Origin: Edaphobacter sp.
GTDB taxonomy: Bacteria > Acidobacteriota > Terriglobia > Terriglobales > Acidobacteriaceae
Direction: 5' to 3'
Length of the DNA stretch: 64,000 bases
NCBI GenBank assembly: GCA_025462645.1
Contig: JAOAPB010000069.1
Location: 1-64,000, forward strand
The notes under the pieces were generated by a model. It made no database searches. It was not told where the DNA came from and was given only the letters and a program-made list of their open reading frames with translations. Below are positions 25,005 to 33,716 of the stretch, one piece after another; within the stretch, counting starts at the first letter, position 1, and each line of letters opens with the position of its first letter. A program made the translations under genes and the position numbers.

Positions 25005-26219
25005 ATGGCTCCCAAAGAGACATCTAAGAAGCGCCCGCAGCTTGCAGCTGTGGTCACTGCCTATAAGAGGATGCTGCACCCGCAACATATCGTGGATCGG
25101 TTCCTTGAGGGGTATGGAGTGAACGGGACCTTCCATCGCCCGGAGATGGATGTTGTCTCGTTGTACGTCGATCAACGGGCCGGCGAAGGCGATCTGACCC
25201 AGGACCGGGCAGACCGGCATCCTCAGTTGAGGATTTGTTCCTCCATCGCGGAGGCCCTGACCCTTGGCACGGGCAAGCTGGCAGTCGATGGCGTAATTGT
25301 GGTCGGCGAGCACGGCACTTATCCGCTCACTCCCACCGGAATCATGATGCATCCGCACTATGAGTTCTTCGAGCAGATCACCAGGGTGTTTCGAGACAGT
25401 GGCCGGTCGGTGCCTTACTTCAACGACAAAGAACTCTCGTGGAATTGGGATTGGTCGAAGAAGATGGTCGATGTCTCGCATGAGCTGGGCTTCCCATTTC
25501 AGGGTGGTTCGAGCCTCGCGGTGACCTGGAGAGTCCCATCGGTAGAGTTCCCCACGGGAGCCACGGTGAACGAGGCCATCTCAATCGGCTATGGCGGGAT
25601 GGGCAGCTACGACTTTCACGGTTTAGAGACAATTCAATGCATGGTGGAACGTCGCAAGGGAGGCGAGACCGGTGTCGAGTGGCTGCAGACGTATCGCGGA
25701 GACAGTTTCTGGAAGGCTCATCAGGAGGGTGTGTGGTCGCAAGCCTTGGTCAAGGCAGCATTAAGTCGTAGCGCTACGCTGAGATCTGGAGATCCCACCT
25801 TCACCAACATCTTTCCAACGATCGAACAGATGAAGGCGATGGTACCCAATCCGGTCGCATATCACTATCGGCATCGTGACGGTCTGCGCTGTACGATGCT
25901 GCTCATGGGCGGGATGGTGCGCGACTTTACCTTTGCGGCGACGATCGAGGGACAGTCGAAACCGTTCTCCACTCAGATGTATCTACCCATGCCGGATGGA
26001 CGCACCACACTGGCGAGCTTCTTCACCCCATTGGTATACAACGCCGAGAAGATGTTCTTAACCGGCAAGGCGCAGTATCCAGTGGAGAGGACACTGCTGA
26101 CCAGCGGCTTGCTGATCGCCGGCGTCGATAGCGATTCACAGGGCAAACGCATTGAGACACCGCACCTGGCGGCCGTGAACTATCAGCCCTACCCCGAATC
26201 CTCGTACTGGAGAAGCTAA
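25005..26219 (+). CDS. Unrecognised conserved protein, first of a coupled paralogous pair
   Basis: The start is ATG 25005, with AGAGGAC about 8 nt upstream. The 404-residue protein has no signal peptide. The first strand-loop-helix (AAVVTAYKRMLHPQHIVDRFLEGYG) resembles the nucleotide-binding end of Gfo/Idh/MocA dehydrogenases without a clean glycine motif. GVIVVGEHGTYP lies near 110, FNDKELSWNWDWSKKM near 155, and a MVERRKGGETGV motif near 220. It is related in order and motifs to the next gene, and the stop TAA overlaps that start by one base. The family is unassigned; a dehydrogenase-like fold is only a guess. Confidence 0.7.
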   Translation: MAPKETSKKRPQLAAVVTAYKRMLHPQHIVDRFLEGYGVNGTFHRPEMDVVSLYVDQRAGEGDLTQDRADRHPQLRICSSIAEALTLGTGKLAVDGVIVVGEHGTYPLTPTGIMMHPHYEFFEQITRVFRDSGRSVPYFNDKELSWNWDWSKKMVDVSHELGFPFQGGSSLAVTWRVPSVEFPTGATVNEAISIGYGGMGSYDFHGLETIQCMVERRKGGETGVEWLQTYRGDSFWKAHQEGVWSQALVKAALSRSATLRSGDPTFTNIFPTIEQMKAMVPNPVAYHYRHRDGLRCTMLLMGGMVRDFTFAATIEGQSKPFSTQMYLPMPDGRTTLASFFTPLVYNAEKMFLTGKAQYPVERTLLTSGLLIAGVDSDSQGKRIETPHLAAVNYQPYPESSYWRS

Positions 26220-27664
26220 TGCTGACCCGTCGCCGTTTTGTAAGCTACTCTGCCATGTCGTCCGTCTTGCTGGCGAACCGCCCGCTGCTGCGCTCCACCT
26301 TCGGACAGATGCTTGACCAGCGCCCGCTGCGTCTGGCGATCCTTGGCAGTGTCTATCGCCCTGGATCGGCCCTGCAGACCATCGCAGACCACTTCATGGT
26401 TGGTTACCCGCACGACGGCGACTGGCACATGCCGGAGGTGCAGGTGGTCTCCCTGTATGTGGACCAGCGGATACGGAAAGCCGAGGCGGAGCCCAATGAG
26501 TTTCAGAAAGCCATGGCTGGAACTTTGAAAGCGGCGTGGCTGCAGCCCAAGGCAAAAGGATCGGGTACCCAGGGAACCCCTCATATCGGGGTGGCGACGC
26601 ATCCAGAGGCCGCCTGGCATCCATCGGAGGAACTAGGACCGATGAGCGATTTAAGCGAATCCCGCGCTCATCTGTTCGGCTTCCGCCTCTGCCGCAACAT
26701 CCCGGAGGCATTGCGCTGCGGTGGCAACAGGATCGCTGTCGATGCCGTGCTGACGGTCATCGAGCAAGACGATTATCCTCGCAACGACAAGGGACAGATC
26801 CTACTGCCGCAATACGACTTCTTCCAGCAGTGCGCTCAGGTCTTTGAGGCAGAGAAACACGCAGTCCCTTACTTTAACCATAAACAGCTCTCCTTCAGCT
26901 TTTCGGAGGCGCAAAGCATGGTGAAGACCGCCGAGCGTCTGAATTTTTCGTTGATGGCCGGCTCTTCGATGCCAGTCACGTGGCGATTGCCCGATACGGA
27001 TATTCCCATGGGAGCTCGGGTACAGGAAGCTGTGATGGTGGGTGTAGGCAGCCTGGATACCATGGCCTTCGACGCACTCGAAGCCATGCAGTCCATGTTG
27101 GAGCGGCGCAAGGGCGGAGAGTCGGGCGTGAAGGCGGTGCAACTGCTGGAAGGTGACGATGTCTGGGCGGCAGAAGACGAAGGACGCTGGTCTAAGGACC
27201 TGCTGAGCTCCGCGCTGTCACGCAGCGACACGCCGTTAGGACTGACGTGGCTCGACGGACGCACCCAGGACCTGACAGCCCCTGGCATCCTGCCGCAACT
27301 GGTCAAGGATCCGATCGCCTGTTGCATCGAATACACCGATGGGACTCGCGCCACGCTGCTCCTGTTGAACGGTGCCATCCGGGACTTCAACATCGCGGCA
27401 CGGGTAACGGGTTACGGCATTGTCTCGACCCAGTTCTTCATGACGCCGGCTCCAAACGAGACCCATTCGGCTTGCCTGGCCGCGAAGATCGAGCAGATGT
27501 ATCAGACCCGAAGTACGCCCTATCCGGTGAAGCGCACCTTGCTGACTACCGGCCTGCTGGAGGCGTGTCTGAACTCAAAGCACCAGCTGAACCAACGGTT
27601 AGAGACGCCACAATTGGCGGTAAGCTATCAACCACCGGCCGAATCGCAATACGCTCGAACTTAA
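26219..27664 (+). CDS. Unrecognised Tat-exported protein, second of the paralogous pair
   Basis: The protein has 481 residues. It starts with a Tat signal (MLTRRRFVSYSAMSSV), then LAILGSVYRPGSALQTIADHF, which fits a Rossmann-like first strand, followed by a long insert (about 90-140) that the first paralogue lacks. Shared motifs are VVSLYVDQR, YFNHKQLSFSFSEAQSM, MLERRKGGESGV and VKRTLLTTGLLEA, aligning with the partner over the whole length. The partner is cytoplasmic and this one exported, so a simple heterodimer is unlikely unless the first is also secreted by an unseen route. Its ATG overlaps the upstream stop. Confidence 0.7.
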   Translation: MLTRRRFVSYSAMSSVLLANRPLLRSTFGQMLDQRPLRLAILGSVYRPGSALQTIADHFMVGYPHDGDWHMPEVQVVSLYVDQRIRKAEAEPNEFQKAMAGTLKAAWLQPKAKGSGTQGTPHIGVATHPEAAWHPSEELGPMSDLSESRAHLFGFRLCRNIPEALRCGGNRIAVDAVLTVIEQDDYPRNDKGQILLPQYDFFQQCAQVFEAEKHAVPYFNHKQLSFSFSEAQSMVKTAERLNFSLMAGSSMPVTWRLPDTDIPMGARVQEAVMVGVGSLDTMAFDALEAMQSMLERRKGGESGVKAVQLLEGDDVWAAEDEGRWSKDLLSSALSRSDTPLGLTWLDGRTQDLTAPGILPQLVKDPIACCIEYTDGTRATLLLLNGAIRDFNIAARVTGYGIVSTQFFMTPAPNETHSACLAAKIEQMYQTRSTPYPVKRTLLTTGLLEACLNSKHQLNQRLETPQLAVSYQPPAESQYART

Positions 27665-27792
27665 GAAAAGCAAAATCTGCATTTGTTTTGTGGTCCATTC
27701 ATTCAGTCACACTCTTGTACCTCGACGAGCAGTGGCAGATTGGTGAGTGACCCAATCGCTTTCAACCTGGCTTTCTCAAAACAATAACAAAA

Positions 27793-27822
27793 GAGGCCAC
27801 CGGACAAGTCCCCGGTGGCCTC
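27793..27822 (-). terminator. Rho-independent terminator after the TonB receptor gene
   Basis: GAGGCCACCGG (27793-27803) pairs perfectly with CCGGTGGCCTC (27812-27822) across an 8-nt loop. On the - strand a T-rich tract (CTTTTGTTATTG) follows. It lies about 20 bp beyond the stop of the receptor gene. Confidence 0.8.
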
Positions 27823-27842
27823 AATAGAAGTTGCTGTAGAGG

Positions 27843-30800
27843 TTAGAAGTTGATCTTACCGGCGAACTGAATGACACGTTGACCGGTGCCCGTCATCGTT
27901 CCGAAGGCAGCCGGGACTGTGAAACTAGTAGGATCGTTTGGATTGCTCAACGTGTTGTTTGACAATGTTACGTTTGGGATCAGAGTATTTGCTGCTCCCG
28001 CATTACCGTGGTTCAGTACATTGAATGCCTCGGCTCGGAACTGAAAAGCGACGCTCTCCCAGATCTTGAAGTTCTTGAAGAGCGAGAGGCTGTTTTGCGC
28101 GAGCTGTGAAGGTCCATATTGATCGTTGCGATGCAGGTTTCCGTATACGCCCTGCGCAGGCAGAGCATACGCTGTCGTATCGATACAGCTCTTCGAACTG
28201 CCGTACTGGAGGAGAAACGACTTGGTGCAGGTGTTTCTCCCTACGTGAACGAAGTTTGGACGCTGTGCGGTCCCAGGAGTCCCAACATAGACGCGATCGC
28301 CAGAGGAAGTGACATTGAACGGCAGACCACTACGGATGTCGAAGATACCGTTGAGCTGCCAACCACCTAGTGCCTCCTGAACGAGCAGGTTGTGACCGTC
28401 AAGCGTCGGAAGAGCATAGGTGGCTGTAGCGACGAAACGATTACGGATATCGTTACTCGCATTGCCATAGTCAAGCCTCAGATGCCCTTGCCACATGGCG
28501 CTTCCGGCGTTGTTTGAGTCATTCGAGGTATCCAGATTGTGCGCCCAGGTGTAGCTTGCCGTCATGCTAAGACCACGCGTCATACGCTGCCTCAGGATGG
28601 CAGTAAGACCGTGATAGGTAGCAAATCCGTCGTTCTGAACTGTACGTATCTGACCCCAAAGCTGATTGGGACGATTGGCATTGATCACAGCGGTTGCCGT
28701 GCTGTAGCGGCTTGCCGGCGCGTTGGCACCCGGAGCGTTTGGCTGGTTTGAGTACCAGCTCTCATTCAGATGGATGCTCCTCGATCCGATGTACTGAAGT
28801 TCAAATCCGGCATTGCGCCACATCTCCTGACCAATGTCGAGATTCCACTGATACATCTGCTCAGAGGGAAGATATTGATTTTCCGTAATGGCAGTAACGT
28901 AGGTGCCGGGCGTTCCGCCAACTGGAGATGTAGATCCTGCGCCTGGAGTTGGCGTTTGGAACGTCACGTCAGGACCCTTGTATCCCGGAGCTGTCGAGGT
29001 CGCGCCAGAAAAGCTCGTCGACGAAGAGTACGGATAATTCTGATTTGTCAGCGTGTATGCGTTGAGCTGGTTTGCGTTGTAGTAGATACCACCGCCACCA
29101 CGGATGACTGTTTTATCTGTGATGCGATAGGCAAAACCCAGACGAGGCGCAAGGTTGTTGTGATTTGGTCCGGTGTACTTGTAACCCGGATAGCTCACCG
29201 CGTTGAGCGCGTTGGTGCCGCCCTGTGCAGGGTACAAGGCCATCTGGTCGGGTGTCAGCTTACGGCCAACACCATTCAAGCTGTAGGCCACCTGAGGCAG
29301 CTCATAGCGCAAGCCATACTGCACGGTAAGTTTCTGGGTTACCTGCCAGTTGTCCTGGAAAAAGAACCCATCGCGCCATTGCCCCACTGCTACCTTCACC
29401 TGAAAATATGGAGTAATGCTCTGTTGAGCCGTTCCGAGGAGGAAGTCGGCCGGGGCAGAACCCGTGTACTGTCCGTTGAAGGTAAACGTTCCACGAGCAC
29501 CATTCGTCGATGCGCGGCCGAGGGTCAGCTTGCGGAAGCTAACACCCGCCATAAAGTTGTGCTTATTGCGGGTATAGCTGATCTGATCATATAGAGTCAG
29601 GGTCCGATCGTCCTGATACCAATTCGTACCATCGCTGCCTAAAGTCTGGTAGTTGGTGGTGTTGATTGTTGGAAGACCAGGATTGCTATTTGTTACGTCA
29701 GCTGTAAATCCGGGAATGCCAAGTGCTGATCCAGCGCCCTGAATGTTGTTATATGCGAAGTAGTTCAGGTTGTTCGTCTGGAGGACATTGAATCCGCCAC
29801 GAAGATCGTTCACCAGGTTCGGTGTAATGATGTGCGTGTATCCAACCACTCCATTTCGATTTGTGGTTGGCGTGTAGTTATTGCTGGTTGAAACAATTGC
29901 ACCACCAAGATTGAACGTCTTCGTCCAGGCGAATCGGGCAAAGAGTCGAACCTTGTCTCCGATGCTGTGATCGATTCGATCGAGGGTATTGTCTGCGTTC
30001 ACTATATTCGGGAGATTTCCAACAAAGTTATTTGTTACTCCAGCCTTGGTCGGCAAAGGAATGTATTGAAGAAGTGCCGCGGAGACTGGGTTAACCTTGT
30101 ACCCCAACAGATCGAAGCGGTTCACCGTTCCGTTCGCAGCACTGCCAACTGGCAACTGTGTCCTGGGATCCTTCAACTGCGCCATCTCCGAAAAATCCAG
30201 GGTGCGCATCTTATTGGTCAGGACCGATCCCGTATTCAATGACGCATTTGACTGTCTGAGTCCTTCATAGGAACCAACGAAGAAGGTCTTGTCACGGCCG
30301 TTATAGAGAAATGGAATGATCACTGGGCCGCTCACCACTCCACCGAACAGGTTGTACCGTACCTTGCTCTTGGCTTGACCTGGGGTGGCTCCGAAGGTGT
30401 AGGAGTTGAATTTGTCGTTTTGAAGATAGTCGTATGCGGTGCCGTGGAACTTATTGCCACCGGTCTTCGTAACCATGTTGATATGAACACCGATGTAATC
30501 ACCGTACTGAGCCGTGTAGTTTCCGTTTTGCGTCTGTACGGAATCGAGAGCATCCGGATTCGGCGACAGGGTAGCCGTCGTGATCAGATTGTTCACGATC
30601 GAGATTCCATCCAACGTGATGCTGTTGTTCACACCGCGTGTACCCGAGCCGCTCGCCGTATTCCCCGGAGGATTGCCTGTGAGGGTATTCCCGGCGACAG
30701 TGATATTCGATGTGGTCGCGGCGAGATTGATAGCATTGCGGCCATTCAGCGGAAGATCATGAACCCTTTGCGCCTCAATGGTTTCGCCGAGAAGAGCATC

Positions 30801-31181
30801 ATCGGTCGAGAGCGGAGGATTATCTGCCGAAATGCTGACTTCGGAGGTCGTCGACCCCACCGCAAGCGTGACGTCGGTACGGACCGCCATATTGATGGCT
30901 ACGATTACGCCTTTAGTGACCGCCCTGCTGAAGCCAGTCTGCTCCACCCTGACGTCGTAGGTGCCAGGGTTTATGAAGGTAATGGAGTAATACCCTTCGG
31001 GGTTCGTGGTGCTGTTGTATTCGACCTTCGTGTCAACGTTAGTGCCGACGACCTTTGCGCCGGCAACCACGTTGCCAGTCGGGTCCGTAACGGTTCCGAC
31101 CAGAGAGGTGTTATTTGCCACCTGCGTGTATCCGACGAAGGGACAGAGGATAAGTGCGACACAGACAAGAATCTTCTTCAC
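27843..31181 (-). CDS. TonB-dependent Oar-like outer-membrane receptor with carboxypeptidase-regulatory domain
   Basis: The 1,112-residue protein has a signal peptide (MKKILVCVALILCPFVGYTQ). A CarboxypepD_reg-like beta-sandwich (about 25-110) has TDPTGNVVAGAKV and NPEGYYSITFINPGTYDVRV. A plug follows with DLPLNGRNAINL near 150, then a long Oar-like beta-barrel ending in a VIQFAGKINF C-terminus, with terminal Phe as expected for an outer-membrane protein. Acidobacteria carry dozens of such receptors for glycans, peptides or siderophores; the substrate is unknown. A second receptor lies at 33,717. It stands alone between two hairpins and near the amidohydrolase. Confidence 0.93.
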   Translation of the reverse strand: MKKILVCVALILCPFVGYTQVANNTSLVGTVTDPTGNVVAGAKVVGTNVDTKVEYNSTTNPEGYYSITFINPGTYDVRVEQTGFSRAVTKGVIVAINMAVRTDVTLAVGSTTSEVSISADNPPLSTDDALLGETIEAQRVHDLPLNGRNAINLAATTSNITVAGNTLTGNPPGNTASGSGTRGVNNSITLDGISIVNNLITTATLSPNPDALDSVQTQNGNYTAQYGDYIGVHINMVTKTGGNKFHGTAYDYLQNDKFNSYTFGATPGQAKSKVRYNLFGGVVSGPVIIPFLYNGRDKTFFVGSYEGLRQSNASLNTGSVLTNKMRTLDFSEMAQLKDPRTQLPVGSAANGTVNRFDLLGYKVNPVSAALLQYIPLPTKAGVTNNFVGNLPNIVNADNTLDRIDHSIGDKVRLFARFAWTKTFNLGGAIVSTSNNYTPTTNRNGVVGYTHIITPNLVNDLRGGFNVLQTNNLNYFAYNNIQGAGSALGIPGFTADVTNSNPGLPTINTTNYQTLGSDGTNWYQDDRTLTLYDQISYTRNKHNFMAGVSFRKLTLGRASTNGARGTFTFNGQYTGSAPADFLLGTAQQSITPYFQVKVAVGQWRDGFFFQDNWQVTQKLTVQYGLRYELPQVAYSLNGVGRKLTPDQMALYPAQGGTNALNAVSYPGYKYTGPNHNNLAPRLGFAYRITDKTVIRGGGGIYYNANQLNAYTLTNQNYPYSSSTSFSGATSTAPGYKGPDVTFQTPTPGAGSTSPVGGTPGTYVTAITENQYLPSEQMYQWNLDIGQEMWRNAGFELQYIGSRSIHLNESWYSNQPNAPGANAPASRYSTATAVINANRPNQLWGQIRTVQNDGFATYHGLTAILRQRMTRGLSMTASYTWAHNLDTSNDSNNAGSAMWQGHLRLDYGNASNDIRNRFVATATYALPTLDGHNLLVQEALGGWQLNGIFDIRSGLPFNVTSSGDRVYVGTPGTAQRPNFVHVGRNTCTKSFLLQYGSSKSCIDTTAYALPAQGVYGNLHRNDQYGPSQLAQNSLSLFKNFKIWESVAFQFRAEAFNVLNHGNAGAANTLIPNVTLSNNTLSNPNDPTSFTVPAAFGTMTGTGQRVIQFAGKINF

Positions 31182-31477
31182 GTGTATAGACTCCTATCGA
31201 CCTTGGCATTGCCAGGAAGTGACCGAGGATAGACGAATGCCGCTTCCTTACTTCGGACAAGAATGCTTCGAAGTAGAGCGCTTCACCTTGCTTGCTTGAT
31301 GTGGATGAATTGAACTATAGCACGATACTATTGTCATTAGGCTGTTGCCCCTCATAGATATAGGACAGATTGCCTATATGGCCGCCATTGAAGAGGTAAG
31401 TGGTAACAGTCAAGAACTTACTGTCAACGAAATCGCACCATGCAGAATCTGCATCTGCCATCCAGTTTCGTGCGAGC

Positions 31478-31517
31478 GCAAAGAGGCCATCCGAGAGTTA
31501 GTGGATGGCCTCTTTGC
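31478..31517. terminator. Hairpin beyond the amidohydrolase gene
   Basis: GCAAAGAGGCCATCC (31478-31492) pairs perfectly with GGATGGCCTCTTTGC (31503-31517), a 15-bp stem with a 10-nt loop. It lies about 30 bp after the amidohydrolase stop. On the - strand no long T-run follows, but the stem is very stable and sits where a terminator is expected. Confidence 0.65.
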
Positions 31518-31546
31518 TACGCACAATTTCTTTCAGATGTGGCACA

Positions 31547-32890
31547 TCAGTGTTGCGGCTGGGTTGGTTTATCGCCGGCTTGCGGCGTCGGCCGCGCCGT
31601 ACCGAAGCCGCGTTCATTCATCGTCGTCCAGCGGCGTGACTGACGATTTCCAGCGCTCGGTGGAGCATCCCAGGGCTCGCCGGTCAGGCCATTGAGATCG
31701 TAGACAACTTTTCCATTGCGCACCGTGAGATCGCAAACCATCCGATCGTGACCGACCAGTACGGTGTTGTACATGTCCTGTAAGCCAAAACTTCCATGTT
31801 GGATACTAAGTACGGCTACGTCCGCTGGCGAACCTACCGATAGATTCCCTAATAGTGGTCGCTGAATCTCGCGTGCCGGATGCCAGGTCATATCCGCGAT
31901 CACATCTTTCAGCGGCAGGCCGAGAGCCAGAAATTTATCGCCGACGTTCAACAGATCCTTCATATCGGTATTCATGCTATGAACGTGGATATCGGTGGAG
32001 ATGGAATCCGGCAGAAAACCAGCCTTGACCAGAGGAACTGCAACCGCCCACGAGAAACTGCCACTTCCATTTCCAACGTCGAAGATGACTCCTCGCGCCC
32101 GTCCCTCCTTCATTCCTTTCCCAGGCCCTCCTGTCTGGCTGTCTTGCTCCCCGCGGTGGCCGGAGTACATGTGTGTGTAGATGTCGCCAGGACGCAGAAC
32201 GCGCTCCAGCAGTTCAGAGAGCGGCCTCTCTATCCGCCGTGCTCCGTAATCGATCATGACCGGAATATGAGCGGCGGTGCCAGCCTTCACCGACTGCTCA
32301 TACGGCAACCACTCCGGACCGTTAAAATGCGCACTCTTGATGCCGACAATGATCTCCGGATACTTCAGGGCCATCGCGGCCGTTGGCTCTGCCTGCATGT
32401 CACTGAGATTCTGTTCCGCCGCGCCGCCTATCATGCCTGCTCCCACAATATTCAACATGGCCAGCACCCGTGTTTTGGCATGATCGATAATGTGTGCCTT
32501 GAACTCCGAGAAGGTGCGCCAGCCAGAGGAACCTGCATCCACGACAGTGGTGATGCCGTTGCGGAATGTGAAGTCATCGGGGAAGACGCCATGTTCGAGC
32601 ATGCCTGGCTGGTCCACCCAGCTATGCGTGTGAATATCGATCAATCCTGGGGTAACGTACTCGCCGGTTAAACTAATGACTTTGACCGCGGATGCAATCG
32701 GAATATCCGTTGCGACCTTCGCGATGACACCGTCTTTGATAGCGACATCCATCACACCGTCAATATTGTTTTTCGCGTCGATGACGTGTCCCCCCTTAAG
32801 TAGCAGGTCATAGTCCTGTGCAAAGAGGCTGGGAGAGACTGCACACATACCAAGAACGAAGGCGCTAATCGTACGAAACCTTATGGCCAT
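31547..32890 (-). CDS. Secreted amidohydrolase/deacetylase family metallohydrolase
   Basis: The 447-residue protein has a signal peptide (about 1-24). LLKGGHVIDAKNNIDGV begins a typical amidohydrolase small beta domain. IDIHTHSW (about 88-95) gives the first His pair, GIKSAHF near 185 a candidate carboxylated Lys, TDIHVHS near 295 a further His pair, and LGNLSVGSPADVAVL the closing strand. The layout resembles D-amino-acid deacylases and dihydroorotase-like deacetylases. The last about 30 residues are Pro/Arg/Gln-rich. The exact acyl or amide substrate is not determined. Confidence 0.85.
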   Translation of the reverse strand: MAIRFRTISAFVLGMCAVSPSLFAQDYDLLLKGGHVIDAKNNIDGVMDVAIKDGVIAKVATDIPIASAVKVISLTGEYVTPGLIDIHTHSWVDQPGMLEHGVFPDDFTFRNGITTVVDAGSSGWRTFSEFKAHIIDHAKTRVLAMLNIVGAGMIGGAAEQNLSDMQAEPTAAMALKYPEIIVGIKSAHFNGPEWLPYEQSVKAGTAAHIPVMIDYGARRIERPLSELLERVLRPGDIYTHMYSGHRGEQDSQTGGPGKGMKEGRARGVIFDVGNGSGSFSWAVAVPLVKAGFLPDSISTDIHVHSMNTDMKDLLNVGDKFLALGLPLKDVIADMTWHPAREIQRPLLGNLSVGSPADVAVLSIQHGSFGLQDMYNTVLVGHDRMVCDLTVRNGKVVYDLNGLTGEPWDAPPSAGNRQSRRWTTMNERGFGTARPTPQAGDKPTQPQH

Positions 32891-33716
32891 TTATTCACCT
32901 GGGACTTTCGTGGAAGATATGAATTGAATTTATTGACGGATTCTACACTGGGATCAAATAGCGCATATCACAAGTAATACTTTGGGGTGCTTGGCACGAT
33001 TGGTGTCTCAACCAATAGTCTTGTCCCGGAGATTAGCCGCCATAGATGATCCATAAAGCCCACTCCATCGTTCACAAACACGCAGTAACTTTCCGATAGA
33101 CGGTCCCCTGAGACGAGATCGAGCTTTTATCAAACTGGCTGAGAGGCGCATTGTTACTGAGGTGCCGGAGATATTGCGAATGAAAAGCAGACGCGCGGCA
33201 ACTGGCATCGAATGGCCAGCAAATTGGTACGAGACGGTGTGCGGTTCGGGAAGAAATGCTGACGAGAAGTAGTTACGCGGTGATGATGCTACAGGCTGGA
33301 TAAAAGAAATGGAACAAAGGCAATCATAGCCCTCTAGCCGATAGGCTTTATCTTTTGGCTGGTTATGATAGTTGTAAAAAAAGAACCTCTACCGTCCCTA
33401 ACGGCAGTTTTAACTTTCTTGTGTGCTGGCAAGTATTTGTCAGTAGTCATAAGTTTGCGTCTGAGCTCTAGGCGGTCAGACCAATAATTAGCCCTGTTAG
33501 TGAGAGATGCACCAAAATATCCTCCGTTAATCGATTCAGCTTGACAATGGCACCTTCCAGCCTCATTAATGGCGCTAATAAAAAGCTTCTTCGAAAGCTC
33601 GGTACGACCACGTCCTTCGCGAATGGAAGCAGATATACGGTGGAAAGCTATTGCGAAAGTACGCAACCCGCGGCCTCCACCAAACTTTTCAAGTAATGCA
33701 ACTCGGGAGGCACACT
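32891..33716. other. Gene-free spacer before the second TonB receptor
   Basis: No convincing gene lies in these 826 bp; the short open frames lack family features. A TTGCG/CGCAA dyad around AAAGTA occurs at about 33,651-33,666, some 50 bp before the receptor start, and may be a regulatory site. The ribosome binding site GGGAGG (33,705-33,710) precedes the start. Nothing else is evident. Confidence 0.4.

Noticed and set aside
28770-31232. Two + strand open frames (274 and 285 codons) over the first TonB receptor
   Set aside because: They are antisense to the receptor, Arg/Val-rich and without domains.
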